Notes: generated by a model from the sequence alone, not told the origin. Counted from the stretch's first letter, positions 1-6,126 are shown. The stretch is 8,031 nt of DNA from Deltaproteobacteria bacterium (GCA_003541985.1 DPLM01000311.1:1-8031), one strand, 5' to 3'. Numbers and translations are program-made.

Positions 1-759
1 ATCATTCATCGCCATGCGGGCAAAAGTCTCACGGATGTCGCCTCCAGAGGCAACTGGATCAGGCTCGCCGTTCGGTCCTTGTGGGTTGACGTAGATCAGG
101 CCCATTTGTACGGCTGCAAGTGGATTTTCCAGCTCACGCTCACCTTTGTAACGCTTGTCGGCTAGCCACTCGGTCTCTGTTCCCCAATAGATGTCTTCTT
201 CTGGTTCCCAAACATCGGCACGTCCACCACCGAAGCCAAAGGTCTTGAAGCCCATGGACTCCATGGCGCAGTTTCCAGCGAGGACCATCAAGTCAGCCCA
301 AGAGATCTGGTTGCCATACTTCTGCTTGACTGGCCACAGCAGGCGTCGAGCCTTGTCAAGATTGGTGTTGTCTGGCCAGCTATTGAGAGGGGCGAAGCGC
401 TGTTGTCCAGCTCCGGCTCCTCCACGACCGTCAGCGATACGGTAGGTGCCCGCGCTGTGCCAGGCCATGCGTACCATGAAGGGGCCGTAGTGTCCATAAT
501 CAGCGGGCCACCACCCCTGAGAGTCGGTCATTAGGGTGTGAAGGTCTTGTTTGAGTGCCTTAAGGTCTAATTTACTGAACTCCTTAGAATAATCGAAATC
601 CTCACCCATTGGATCGGACAAGTTCGAGTGGTAGTGCAGCATTTCAAGATTCAATTGATTCGGCCACCAATCTGTGTTTTTCGTGCCTTTGGACTCTCCT
701 CCGCTAAAGACACTTCCGCTGAAGGCGCCGCCGCTGAATGGGCATTTGCTTTCGCTCAT
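1..759 (-). CDS. katG: Catalase-peroxidase KatG, N-terminal 253 residues (runs off left edge)
   Basis: Bifunctional haem enzyme that destroys hydrogen peroxide by catalase and peroxidase activity. The visible part is the start of the N-terminal haem domain. Distal-pocket residues are present in MVRMAWHSAGTYR: R97, W100 and H101. Y223 (LIYVNPQGPNG) and M249 (ARMAMND) match the Tyr and Met that form the Met-Tyr-Trp adduct needed for catalase activity, so all three adduct residues are in view. The proximal haem His and the C-terminal domain lie beyond the edge. The start ATG at 759-757 has a GGAG ribosome site at 769-766, six bases upstream. The N-terminus KCPF... leading to WWPNQLNL is typical of the family, with an FSG pentad repeated three times at residues 8-22. 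furA lies 100 bases upstream on the same strand, the arrangement known from actinobacteria. Family assignment is certain; only activity is inferred. Confidence 0.97.
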   Translation of the reverse strand, partial: MSESKCPFSGGAFSGSVFSGGESKGTKNTDWWPNQLNLEMLHYHSNLSDPMGEDFDYSKEFSKLDLKALKQDLHTLMTDSQGWWPADYGHYGPFMVRMAWHSAGTYRIADGRGGAGAGQQRFAPLNSWPDNTNLDKARRLLWPVKQKYGNQISWADLMVLAGNCAMESMGFKTFGFGGGRADVWEPEEDIYWGTETEWLADKRYKGERELENPLAAVQMGLIYVNPQGPNGEPDPVASGGDIRETFARMAMND

Positions 760-765
760 AATCGT

Positions 766-769
766 CTCC
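766..769 (-). promoter_or_regulatory. Ribosome binding site of katG
   Basis: GGAG on the minus strand, six bases before the ATG at 759-757. It fixes the katG start and suggests katG is translated independently of furA rather than by coupling. Confidence 0.7.
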
Positions 770-795
770 GTTGCTCTTATAGTTATGGTTTGTAG

Positions 796-814
796 ACAGG
801 ATTCTGAATCCTGT
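796..814. promoter_or_regulatory. Perfect 9-1-9 inverted repeat between furA and katG, candidate FurA operator
   Basis: ACAGGATTC-T-GAATCCTGT is a perfect 19-base dyad with a single central base. It lies 45 bases after the furA stop and 36 bases before the katG ATG. The 9-1-9 layout is the classic Fur-family box geometry, although the bases are not the E. coli Fur consensus. On the minus strand a TATAAG hexamer lies at 781-776. A -35 element 17 bases upstream of it would fall inside the dyad (804-799), but no good -35 sequence is visible. As RNA it could form an 8-bp stem with a 3-base loop; no U-run follows, so it is not a terminator. Binding by FurA is inferred. Confidence 0.6.
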
Positions 815-859
815 TGTTGGCTGACGTCTTGGGAAACTTCCCCCTCTGTCACTCTTTGT

Positions 860-1312
860 TCACTGGGGTGGTATTTCGCTGCTCTTGGTCTGGCTTGCTT
901 CAGCGAGACATTTAGAACAGTGTCCCCAATAGATAACCTCTGCTTCATCGATTTCGTAGCCCATGCTATCGCTAGGGCTCAGGTAAGGAGTAAAACCGAC
1001 CGCACAATCGATGTCGACCATGTGATGGCAGGATCGGCAAACTAGGTGATGGTGATTGTCGCCCACACGATCTTCGTAGCGGGCTGGAGATCCAGCAGGT
1101 TGGATACGCCGAACTAATCTTCGTTCGACCAAGACACTTAAAGCATCGTATACAGCCTGTTTGGAAATGACACCCAATTCTGCTCTGACTATCTCGGCAA
1201 CACCATCTGCCGTGATGTGAGGTTGGCCTGAAACTGCTCGCAGGACAGCGATGCGTTGAACGGTCACCTGAACATCGTGTTGACGGAGCAGATTCACCAG
1301 CTCAGTAGCCAA
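860..1312 (-). CDS. furA: Fur-family metal-dependent repressor, FurA type
   Basis: Transcriptional repressor of the Fur family, most like mycobacterial FurA, which represses its own gene and katG. The 150 residues are full length. The N-terminal winged helix (about residues 8-75) includes ISKQAVYDALSVL as recognition-helix region and RRIQPAGSPARYE, a FurA-like string. The metal-binding half has RVGDNHHHLVCRSC (His cluster 87-89, CxxC 92-95), IDEAEVIYWGHC and a second CxxC at 132-135; the two Cys pairs are expected to hold a structural zinc. The start is TTG at 1312-1310: there is no in-frame ATG nearby, and GAGG at 1323-1320 sits seven bases upstream. A GTG at codon 6 is the alternative. katG follows 100 bases downstream on the same strand, supporting an oxidative-stress regulator role. 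Confidence 0.93.
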   Translation of the reverse strand: MATELVNLLRQHDVQVTVQRIAVLRAVSGQPHITADGVAEIVRAELGVISKQAVYDALSVLVERRLVRRIQPAGSPARYEDRVGDNHHHLVCRSCHHMVDIDCAVGFTPYLSPSDSMGYEIDEAEVIYWGHCSKCLAEASQTKSSEIPPQ

Positions 1313-1319
1313 TGGTAAT

Positions 1320-1323
1320 CCTC
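1320..1323 (-). promoter_or_regulatory. Ribosome binding site supporting the furA TTG start
   Basis: GAGG on the minus strand, seven bases before TTG at 1312-1310. No in-frame ATG or GTG lies just upstream, so this site is the main argument for a TTG start. Confidence 0.55.
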
Positions 1324-1506
1324 GGTTTAGATGGGAATAGAGAGAGGATCCCTAGGTGATGGGAATTTATAATCCCCTACATCAGAATCATCGTGTCATC
1401 AGTTTGATCTGCAGTTGTCCGGACTGTTTGATGGAACTACCAGCCAAAGTTGCTGCCTATTCTTGGAAGCAGAGACGGCGGACAACATTGATACAGTCAT
1501 TCTGAA

Positions 1507-1544
1507 TTAGTCAAAATCATAAGCTATGTCTTATTTTAGACTAA
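1507..1544. repeat. Inverted repeat upstream of furA (11 and 12 base arms)
   Basis: TTAGTCAAAAT at 1507-1517 pairs with ATTTTAGACTAA at 1533-1544; the arms match except for one extra base in the right arm. The spacer is 15 bases. It is AT-rich and close to the two TTGACT copies. It may be a protein-binding site for furA control, or chance in AT-rich DNA. Confidence 0.4.
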
Positions 1545-1642
1545 GTCAAGAATCTTACCAATTCTGAACAATGCAACGTAAAAAATTCTGTAGGGAGATT
1601 ACAAGATTTGGACTCTACGACTAAATTGAAAAGGCAGGTCGT

Positions 1643-3016
1643 CTATTCGGGTAGGATTCTTTCCATTCGTGCAGATCGGGATCCTTTGACTAGGATCACA
1701 TCATTGGGTTGGAGAGCCTGCTGTAGAAGAGGGAGCAAGTCACCTGGCTCTTCCGCAATGTGTACCAGACGTTGAGTGGTCGCTTGCCAGCCTTCTGCTA
1801 GGTTCAAGCTGTAGGGGCCACAGGCGAAGAGAGTTGAGACACCGCAGTCCGCAGCAAACACGCCCACTTGATGATGTAGCTCAGAGGCTTGGTCTCCGAG
1901 CTCTGCCATCGACCCTGCCACAAGTAGGAGGCGTCGGTATGGATACATCTGCCGCAGGCTTTGCATTACACTCCGGAAGGATGAGGGATTGGCGTTGTAA
2001 CTATCGTTGACCCACAACACATCTCCACGAGGGAGAAGCTGCATCCGGCCTGCAACATCCAAATCCAGTTCGGCGACCGCCTTCCGTAGATCGCTATTAT
2101 CCACACCTGTTGAGTGTAGAGCTGCGAGGACACCAGCCAGATTTTGCAAAGCCAGTGGGTTTTTTAAGGAAGTCTGTAATTCACCAATGGGTGAATCCAG
2201 AATGGATAAGCCGTTGTCTGGTTGGATTGCTTGTAGTTGCAGCTTCCACTCTGCAGCCTGTTCGTTGAATCCGAAGCTGTGGAGAGTTACCCCGATCTGT
2301 TCGGCCTCTCGTTCAAGAATATCTCTTTCCAATACATTTGCTGGAATCCAAGCTTGGCCACCTTGCACAAGTCCTTTCCACAAGCCAGATTTCTCTCGTG
2401 CAACCCCAGCTGTGTTGAGCAGAAATTCCAAATGGCTTTCCCCGATGCTTGTTAGTAAACCAACGGTAGGCCGAGATACCTTGGCTAGAGTTTCGATCTC
2501 TCCAAAGTGATTTGTTCCCATTTCGACTACCCACCAACTCGTATCCAGTGGAGCCGATAGAAGCGTTAGAGGTACACCGATGAAGTTATTGTAGTTACCC
2601 TGAGTTGCATGGGCAGTCGCATCCAGACTTTGACAGAGATTTCGTGCGATTTCCTTGGTAGTTGTTTTGCCGTTGCTTCCGGTGATTCCCAAAACCTGGC
2701 CGGAGAAGCGTTTGCGATAGTCAGTAGCCCAGTCCAACAACGCTTGATTAGGAGAAGTAACTTCAATTCTAGGAACTTGCTGTAGTTCAGCAGGGAGGTG
2801 GTCTGCAGAAGCAATCAATCCAGCAGCACCATGATTCAGCGCCTGGGCTGCGTAGGAGTGGCCATCGCTATTTTCTCCCCGTAGGCAGACAAACCACTGT
2901 CCAGGCCGGATCTTGCGAGAGTCTGTGGTCAATCCAGAGACTTTCACCTGTGGATCAACATGATGTGAGGTTCCTTGGAGAACAGGAGCTAGCTCGCAAA
3001 CGGTATAGGGCAGCAT
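1643..3016 (-). CDS. murF: UDP-N-acetylmuramoyl-tripeptide--D-alanyl-D-alanine ligase MurF
   Basis: Cytoplasmic ATP-dependent ligase that adds D-Ala-D-Ala to the UDP-MurNAc-tripeptide, the last soluble step of peptidoglycan precursor synthesis. At 457 residues it is complete; E. coli MurF is about 452. The N-terminal substrate-binding domain (1-100) contains TTDSRKIRPGQWFVCLRG. The central ATPase domain has the P-loop GITGSNGKTTTKE at 110-122, GNYNNFIGVPLTLL, VVEMGTNHFGEIE and TSIGESHLEFL. K209 in REKSGLW sits where Mur ligases carry a carbamylated lysine (family knowledge). The C-terminal domain has GRMQLLP, WVNDSYNANPSSF, LLVAGSMAELG and LVKGSRSARME. I chose ATG at 3016-3014 because it forms TGATG with the fbp stop; a TTG one codon upstream is possible. 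There is no clear Shine-Dalgarno site, so coupling to fbp translation is likely. Confidence 0.96.
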   Translation of the reverse strand: MLPYTVCELAPVLQGTSHHVDPQVKVSGLTTDSRKIRPGQWFVCLRGENSDGHSYAAQALNHGAAGLIASADHLPAELQQVPRIEVTSPNQALLDWATDYRKRFSGQVLGITGSNGKTTTKEIARNLCQSLDATAHATQGNYNNFIGVPLTLLSAPLDTSWWVVEMGTNHFGEIETLAKVSRPTVGLLTSIGESHLEFLLNTAGVAREKSGLWKGLVQGGQAWIPANVLERDILEREAEQIGVTLHSFGFNEQAAEWKLQLQAIQPDNGLSILDSPIGELQTSLKNPLALQNLAGVLAALHSTGVDNSDLRKAVAELDLDVAGRMQLLPRGDVLWVNDSYNANPSSFRSVMQSLRQMYPYRRLLLVAGSMAELGDQASELHHQVGVFAADCGVSTLFACGPYSLNLAEGWQATTQRLVHIAEEPGDLLPLLQQALQPNDVILVKGSRSARMERILPE

Positions 3017-4023
3017 CAATTGCTTAGATGGCGCAGTAAGTCATCTACCATGTTGGGACTACCAATATAGAAAGGTACCCGCTGGTGTAGTGATTGCGGT
3101 TCGATCTCCAAAATGCGTTGTGTACCATTGCTGGCCATGCCTCCTGCTTGTTCAGCAAGCAGGGCCAAGGCATTGCATTCATACATTAGGCGTAGCTTAC
3201 CTTGAGGAGCTTTTTGGGTGGATGGATACAGGTAGATCCCACCTTTGAGCAGGTTGCGGTGGAAGTCAGCAACCAAGGAACCAATGTAGCGACCTTGAAA
3301 GTTCCGTACTCGACAGGTTTCCAAATAGGCTTGAATTCGCGGATAGAATTGGTTGAGGTTTCCTTCGTTGCAGGAATAGGTTTTTCCGTCCTCTGGAAAG
3401 CGCAGCTGCGTGTGTGAGAGGAAAAATTCCCCGAGAGAGGGTTCGTAGGTGAAGGCATTCACCCCTTGACCAGTGGTGAGCACCAAAATGGTAGAAGATC
3501 CATAGAGTACGTAGCCACTGGCTAACTGCTGGGAACCGGTCTGCAATGCGTCTTCTATCGTCGGGCTGGTACCAGGCTTAGTGCTGCGGCGGTAAATAGA
3601 GAAAATGGTACCAATCGAAACATTCACACCGATGTTGCTGGAACCGTCAAGGGGATCAATCGCAATCACGTACTTTGCCTGCTCATTACCAGTTTGGATC
3701 AATTCGTTTTCCTCTTCAGAAATTATACAGCAGACCTTACCTCCCAGGCGCAAAGCTCGGGTGAAGCGGGTATTGGCAATCACATCCAGTTTCTGCTGAT
3801 CTTCTCCCTGAATATTTTCTGCTCCGGCGCTGCCATCTAGACTGATTAGTCCAGCTCGGTTGATGTCTCGGTTGATGATCTTAGCGGCTAGAGATATATC
3901 CGCGAGTAACTGGGTGAAGTCTCCTTTTGCCTGGGGATAATTCTGTTGTTCGTTGGCGATGAATCGTTGAAGTGTAACTCCAACGGGAGCTGAGAGCTGA
4001 TTGATTGTTGAAGTGACAGGCAT
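3016..4023 (-). CDS. fbp: Class I fructose-1,6-bisphosphatase
   Basis: Hydrolyses fructose 1,6-bisphosphate to fructose 6-phosphate, an irreversible step of gluconeogenesis; cytoplasmic and Mg-dependent. The 335 residues are full length for class I. N-terminal VTLQRFI and FTQLLADISLAAKII are followed by NIQGEDQQKLDVIAN (70-84). Metal-site acidic residues are visible in ISEEEN (E103, E104 region), DPLDGSSN (123-130) and YE at 281-282. The C-terminal GKLRLMYECNALALLAEQAGG holds the family signature. Two family positions differ: the Asp usual after DPLDGSSNI is G132, and the Pro usual after YECN is A285. Neither is a metal ligand as far as I recall, so the enzyme is probably active. murF overlaps its stop by one base. 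No strong ribosome site precedes the ATG at 4023-4021. Confidence 0.96.
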   Translation of the reverse strand: MPVTSTINQLSAPVGVTLQRFIANEQQNYPQAKGDFTQLLADISLAAKIINRDINRAGLISLDGSAGAENIQGEDQQKLDVIANTRFTRALRLGGKVCCIISEEENELIQTGNEQAKYVIAIDPLDGSSNIGVNVSIGTIFSIYRRSTKPGTSPTIEDALQTGSQQLASGYVLYGSSTILVLTTGQGVNAFTYEPSLGEFFLSHTQLRFPEDGKTYSCNEGNLNQFYPRIQAYLETCRVRNFQGRYIGSLVADFHRNLLKGGIYLYPSTQKAPQGKLRLMYECNALALLAEQAGGMASNGTQRILEIEPQSLHQRVPFYIGSPNMVDDLLRHLSN

Positions 4024-4179
4024 CTGATGTTCTAAATAAGAAGCAGGAGCGGTGATCGAACTAACATAGATGAAATTTCAAGATAAAGATTACCAAATAC
4101 CACACCTTTCTACCAGAATCTCGAAAGGTTTCTTAACAAAATTCTCATGAAGTAACTTAGAGTAATTTACTAGTTTGCT
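4024..4179 (-). promoter_or_regulatory. Intergenic leader upstream of fbp-murF
   Basis: 156 AT-rich bases between the acetyltransferase pseudogene and fbp. This is the natural place for an fbp promoter. I could not find a -35/-10 pair with proper spacing; TGGTATTTG around 4106-4098 (minus strand) is only a weak extended -10 candidate. Confidence 0.25.
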
Positions 4180-4734
4180 TCAAATGCTTCTGCAGAGAGT
4201 AATTTTTTGAAAAATTCTGCAGATCTTGGTGATCAGCAAACGGTTCATCCACACGCTTCGCTCTAGTCTGTATACAACACACTCCACGATCGAAAAATGA
4301 AGATATTCAACTAAATGGCAGACCAGTTCTTTACAGAAAGAGCGGGTTTTTTTGTTAGGAGCCATTGGATCAATCAAAATAGCATTCACCATCTTATCAG
4401 CAAAACAAAGCCTTGCTACTACCTCCCCCATTTTCTTGCCAAACCCACGACCGATGTAAGCCTCGTTGCCGATCCAGATGTCGATAACCCGTAAGTCACT
4501 CGCACGCTGTCCCAAGTAGTGGTTCTCTTCCCGGGCAGGTTCAATAATCTGCAGAAAGCCAATCGGGAGGCCTGCTACTTCAGCAATCAATTGCTCCCGC
4601 TAATCAGGTTGTCGATTGAGTTCCGTTTGCTAACTCCAATCCCCCTTACCCTTTGCCGCAATGAGATGTGTGGCCTTGTCCCAACGTTACAGCAGTTCCA
4701 GATTGCTGAAGCTGGCTGGACGCAATTGGATCAT
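4180..4734 (-). pseudogene. Decayed GNAT acetyltransferase with three in-frame stop codons
   Basis: Reading one frame from ATG at 4734-4732 gives a continuous GNAT N-acetyltransferase of the AAC(6')-like type, broken only by nonsense codons: TAA at codon 16 (4689-4687), TAG at codon 35 (4632-4630) and TAG at codon 45 (4602-4600). Around them the protein is recognisable: MIQLRPASFSNLELL, DKATHLIAA, QTELNRQPD, REQLIAEVAGLPIGFLQIIEP, then VIDIWIGNEAYIGRGFGKKM (acetyl-CoA loop region) and NAILIDPMAPNKK. From memory, relatives have Trp at codon 45 (PDWREQ) and around codon 35, so both TAGs fit single G-to-A changes of TGG. Later positions are also eroded: HYLG where HYWG is usual, and FCKELVC where FYERLGF-like sequence is usual. 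Family similarity ends near RLERSVW (about 4249); the last 22 codons look like read-through. No frameshift is seen. A gene starting at the internal TTG (4590) would lack the N-terminal third. Confidence 0.85.
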
Positions 4735-4777
4735 GTGATTTTATCCATTCGATGATGACTGGCCTAAGGTATTGCAT

Positions 4778-5287
4778 TTACTGGCTTTTGTGGGACTGGT
4801 GGTGATGCATCGAAGACTTCTCATCATCTCTGGAAACAGCCTCACTCTGCTTTACGGGCAACTCTACGACTACGTCTGGAGACTGCCGAAACTGGAGGGT
4901 TAGCGTGTGAGATTCTCCGAGCTTAGGCACTTTTTTCAAGTTGATTAGCATGATGTGGTATCCACCGGGTTTGAGCGTTGCCGTACCTTTTGAAGGGACT
5001 TCAAGGGAATCTACAGGGTACATCTTCATCATGCCGTTCTCTTCCTTGACGTTGTGGATCTCCACCACTTCAGCCAGAGGTGAACTAGCCCCAATCAGAG
5101 CATCTGACTTATCTTGATGATTTATCACGGTCAGGTAGGCAGCCCCCATTTTGGCATTGGGAGGTGTCGCTCGAATCCAACCATTGGTGACTTTCATTTC
5201 AGCCATGGACTGCGCGAACACAACACCAATACCCAGCATGAACAATAAGCTGATGAATAAGCCAAATAGTTTTGAAATTTGCTTCAT
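4778..5287 (-). CDS. Periplasmic copper chaperone of the PCu(A)C family
   Basis: Exported copper(I)-binding protein; family members deliver copper to the CuA site of cytochrome c oxidase or take part in periplasmic copper supply. The 169 residues begin with a signal peptide: MKQ, a hydrophobic stretch at 7-24 and a likely cleavage near VVFAQS (24-27). The beta-sandwich domain starts at VTNGWIRATPPNAKMGAAYLTV (33-54). The copper motif H-x10-M-x21-H-x-M is exact: H78, M89, H111, M113. A His-rich tail (MHHHQSHK, 160-167) follows and may bind extra metal. I prefer ATG at 5287-5285: the reading frame extends to a GTG at 5320, but that would put 11 polar and aliphatic residues before the signal peptide and has no ribosome site. 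The ATG itself also has only a weak one. The upstream neighbour is a small exported protein, often a companion of such chaperones. Confidence 0.92.
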   Translation of the reverse strand: MKQISKLFGLFISLLFMLGIGVVFAQSMAEMKVTNGWIRATPPNAKMGAAYLTVINHQDKSDALIGASSPLAEVVEIHNVKEENGMMKMYPVDSLEVPSKGTATLKPGGYHIMLINLKKVPKLGESHTLTLQFRQSPDVVVELPVKQSEAVSRDDEKSSMHHHQSHKSQ

Positions 5288-5531
5288 TGTTGATTCTTTA
5301 CTCAGGAGTAGTTGCACCACAGTTCGAACGTAACCAGAGCGCTAAAGCTCAGTCCTCCGGTCTCACTGCAGAGAAAAGTTGCGCTTTTTCCTTGTTATTG
5401 CCCAGATAATCAAATAGCCCAAAGTGATCGAATCGCAGGTGAACATTGACGCAGAGAGTATTCGAAACGTCTGATATTTTTCAGATTTTCAAGGAAAACA
5501 ACATACGCTCAGTAATTTTGGCAAGAACGGA
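5288..5531 (-). other. Intergenic region between the small exported protein and the copper chaperone
   Basis: 244 bases with no gene I can support. TCTGA-TATTTT-TCAGA (5470-5485) is a 5-bp hairpin. On the plus strand it is followed by TTTTC, but no plus-strand transcript is known here. The chaperone promoter is probably within this stretch; I could not place it. Confidence 0.3.
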
Positions 5532-5915
5532 TCAGAATGGAGGAGGAGCCCGCAGGGAAGCCAGACTCAGCCAGGCCTTGGCAATAAAAGGAAACTGGTA
5601 AGGGAGATTACCAAGTATGTGAACTAGAAACTGCCTAAGGATTGGGGCTATGGGAGGTAGAACAAGTACGGCGCTCCCGGCATTCCAAGCTAGCAGGGCG
5701 GGGCACGATTCTGTATCGTTAGAAACTGGAGTCAGCGGGAAGGGCAGACATTCCAAGTGCTCTGCCAGATCTGCAGAGACAAAAGTACCTATTGGTGTAC
5801 GGAATCCATCCACATGCTGCACATGCACTGGGATCACACTGAGCCAGATCAGTAGCAATACAGCCAGTACTCCAGCCAAACTACGAAGATTTCTTGAATG
5901 GTAGCGTGTGCTCAT
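5532..5915 (-). CDS. Small exported or membrane protein, possibly DUF2946-like
   Basis: 127 residues, function not established. The N-terminus is basic (MSTRYHSRNLR), then a hydrophobic stretch at 13-31 acts as signal peptide or membrane anchor. A second hydrophobic stretch lies at 81-102 (SAVLVLPPIAPILRQFLVHI). Two cysteines are present (C56, C71). The protein ends in SLRAPPPF. A short exported protein ending in an RAPP/RGPP-type tail and placed beside a copper chaperone gene is, from memory, the pattern of DUF2946 proteins found in copper loci, but the central part lacks the His/Cys-rich look I would want. The ATG at 5915-5913 has AGG three to four bases upstream, which is tight. It is followed 244 bases later by the PCu(A)C gene on the same strand. 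Its reality as a gene rests on signal peptide, tail and context. Confidence 0.6.
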   Translation of the reverse strand: MSTRYHSRNLRSLAGVLAVLLLIWLSVIPVHVQHVDGFRTPIGTFVSADLAEHLECLPFPLTPVSNDTESCPALLAWNAGSAVLVLPPIAPILRQFLVHILGNLPYQFPFIAKAWLSLASLRAPPPF

Positions 5916-5981
5916 TCACCTGCTGAGGAAGATAGCTTTTTTCAAAAATATTGCTCTCCCAAGCCTAGCGTACTCGCCACA

Positions 5982-6014
5982 AAATTCTAGGATTTTTGAG
6001 TGAAATTAGAATTT
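5982..6014. repeat. Inverted repeat AAATTCTA / TAGAATTT upstream of umuD
   Basis: AAATTCTA (5982-5989) and TAGAATTT (6007-6014) are perfect 8-base arms around a 17-base spacer. Allowing one bulged A, the match extends outward to ACA/TGT. It may be a protein site or an RNA stem; no T-run follows on either strand. Confidence 0.4.
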
Positions 6015-6022
6015 GTTTAGCG

Positions 6023-6056
6023 GATCAATGAGCATATTCAACAGTTGCAGTTGATC
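6023..6056. repeat. Inverted repeat GATCAA / TTGATC containing tandem CAGTTG, possible umuDC operator
   Basis: GATCAA (6023-6028) and TTGATC (6051-6056) are perfect 6-base arms 22 bases apart. Inside them, TCAAC-N7-GTTGA (6038-6054) forms a shorter dyad, and CAGTTG is repeated head to tail at 6042-6053. The position, about 80-110 bases before umuD, suits a regulator site. A LexA of unusual specificity is one possibility; this is inference only. Confidence 0.3.
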
Positions 6057-6120
6057 ATAGAGGTCGACTGGCAAACTCTTTTCATGGCCAGATGCGGATT
6101 TGTTTGAACCCTAATTCAGA

Positions 6121-6126
6121 AAGGAG
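6121..6126 (+). promoter_or_regulatory. Ribosome binding site of umuD
   Basis: AAGGAG ends eight bases before the ATG at 6135. It is the strongest Shine-Dalgarno sequence in the window and fixes the umuD start, giving a longer N-terminal arm than in E. coli UmuD. Confidence 0.85.

Larger units (their letters stand above)
1313..1642 (-). promoter_or_regulatory. 330-base intergenic region between murF and furA, likely furA promoter region
   Basis: No credible gene is visible on either strand. On the minus strand, TTGACT occurs twice (1549-1544 and 1514-1509), exactly 35 bases apart, but neither copy has a convincing -10 at 16-18 bases. Near the gene, GATTATAAAT (around 1374-1365) could supply a -10-like element inside the imperfect dyad GGGAATTTATAATCCC at 1361-1376. 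A longer inverted repeat is listed separately (1507-1544). ACGAC (1617-1621) and GTCGT (1638-1642) flank the end of murF, but no T-run follows, so I do not call a terminator. The exact furA promoter cannot be placed by eye. Confidence 0.4.

Noticed and set aside
191..445. Plus-strand open frame opposite katG
   Set aside because: The opposite strand carries an unmistakable KatG; the plus-strand translation is low-complexity Arg/Pro/Ser-rich and has no support.
1617..1642. ACGAC/GTCGT hairpin next to the murF stop as a terminator
   Set aside because: Only five pairs with a 16-base loop and no following T-run on the minus strand.
2007..2510. Long plus-strand open frame inside murF (167 residues)
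   Set aside because: It lies wholly antisense to a complete, well-conserved MurF and its translation shows no domain or motif. Other antisense or out-of-frame openings within fbp, murF, umuC and furA were dropped for the same reason.
4188..4223. Repeated TTCTGCAGA flanking an AATTTTT/AAAAATT hairpin near the pseudogene end
   Set aside because: The stem is pure A/T and the repeats are only nine bases. It could be a weak terminator or chance in an AT-rich stretch, so I did not list it as a feature.
5318..5320. GTG start for the copper chaperone
   Set aside because: It adds residues before a normal signal peptide, lacks a ribosome site, and the ATG at 5287 gives a standard N-terminus.
5650..5904. 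Plus-strand open frame opposite the small exported protein
   Set aside because: The minus-strand reading has a signal sequence and the RAPP-type tail. The plus-strand product is Ser/Thr-rich with no recognisable feature or ribosome site.
6068..6091. CTGGC ... GCCAG as an SOS box
   Set aside because: The five-base arms are 14 bases apart and do not match the CTGT-N8-ACAG spacing or bases.
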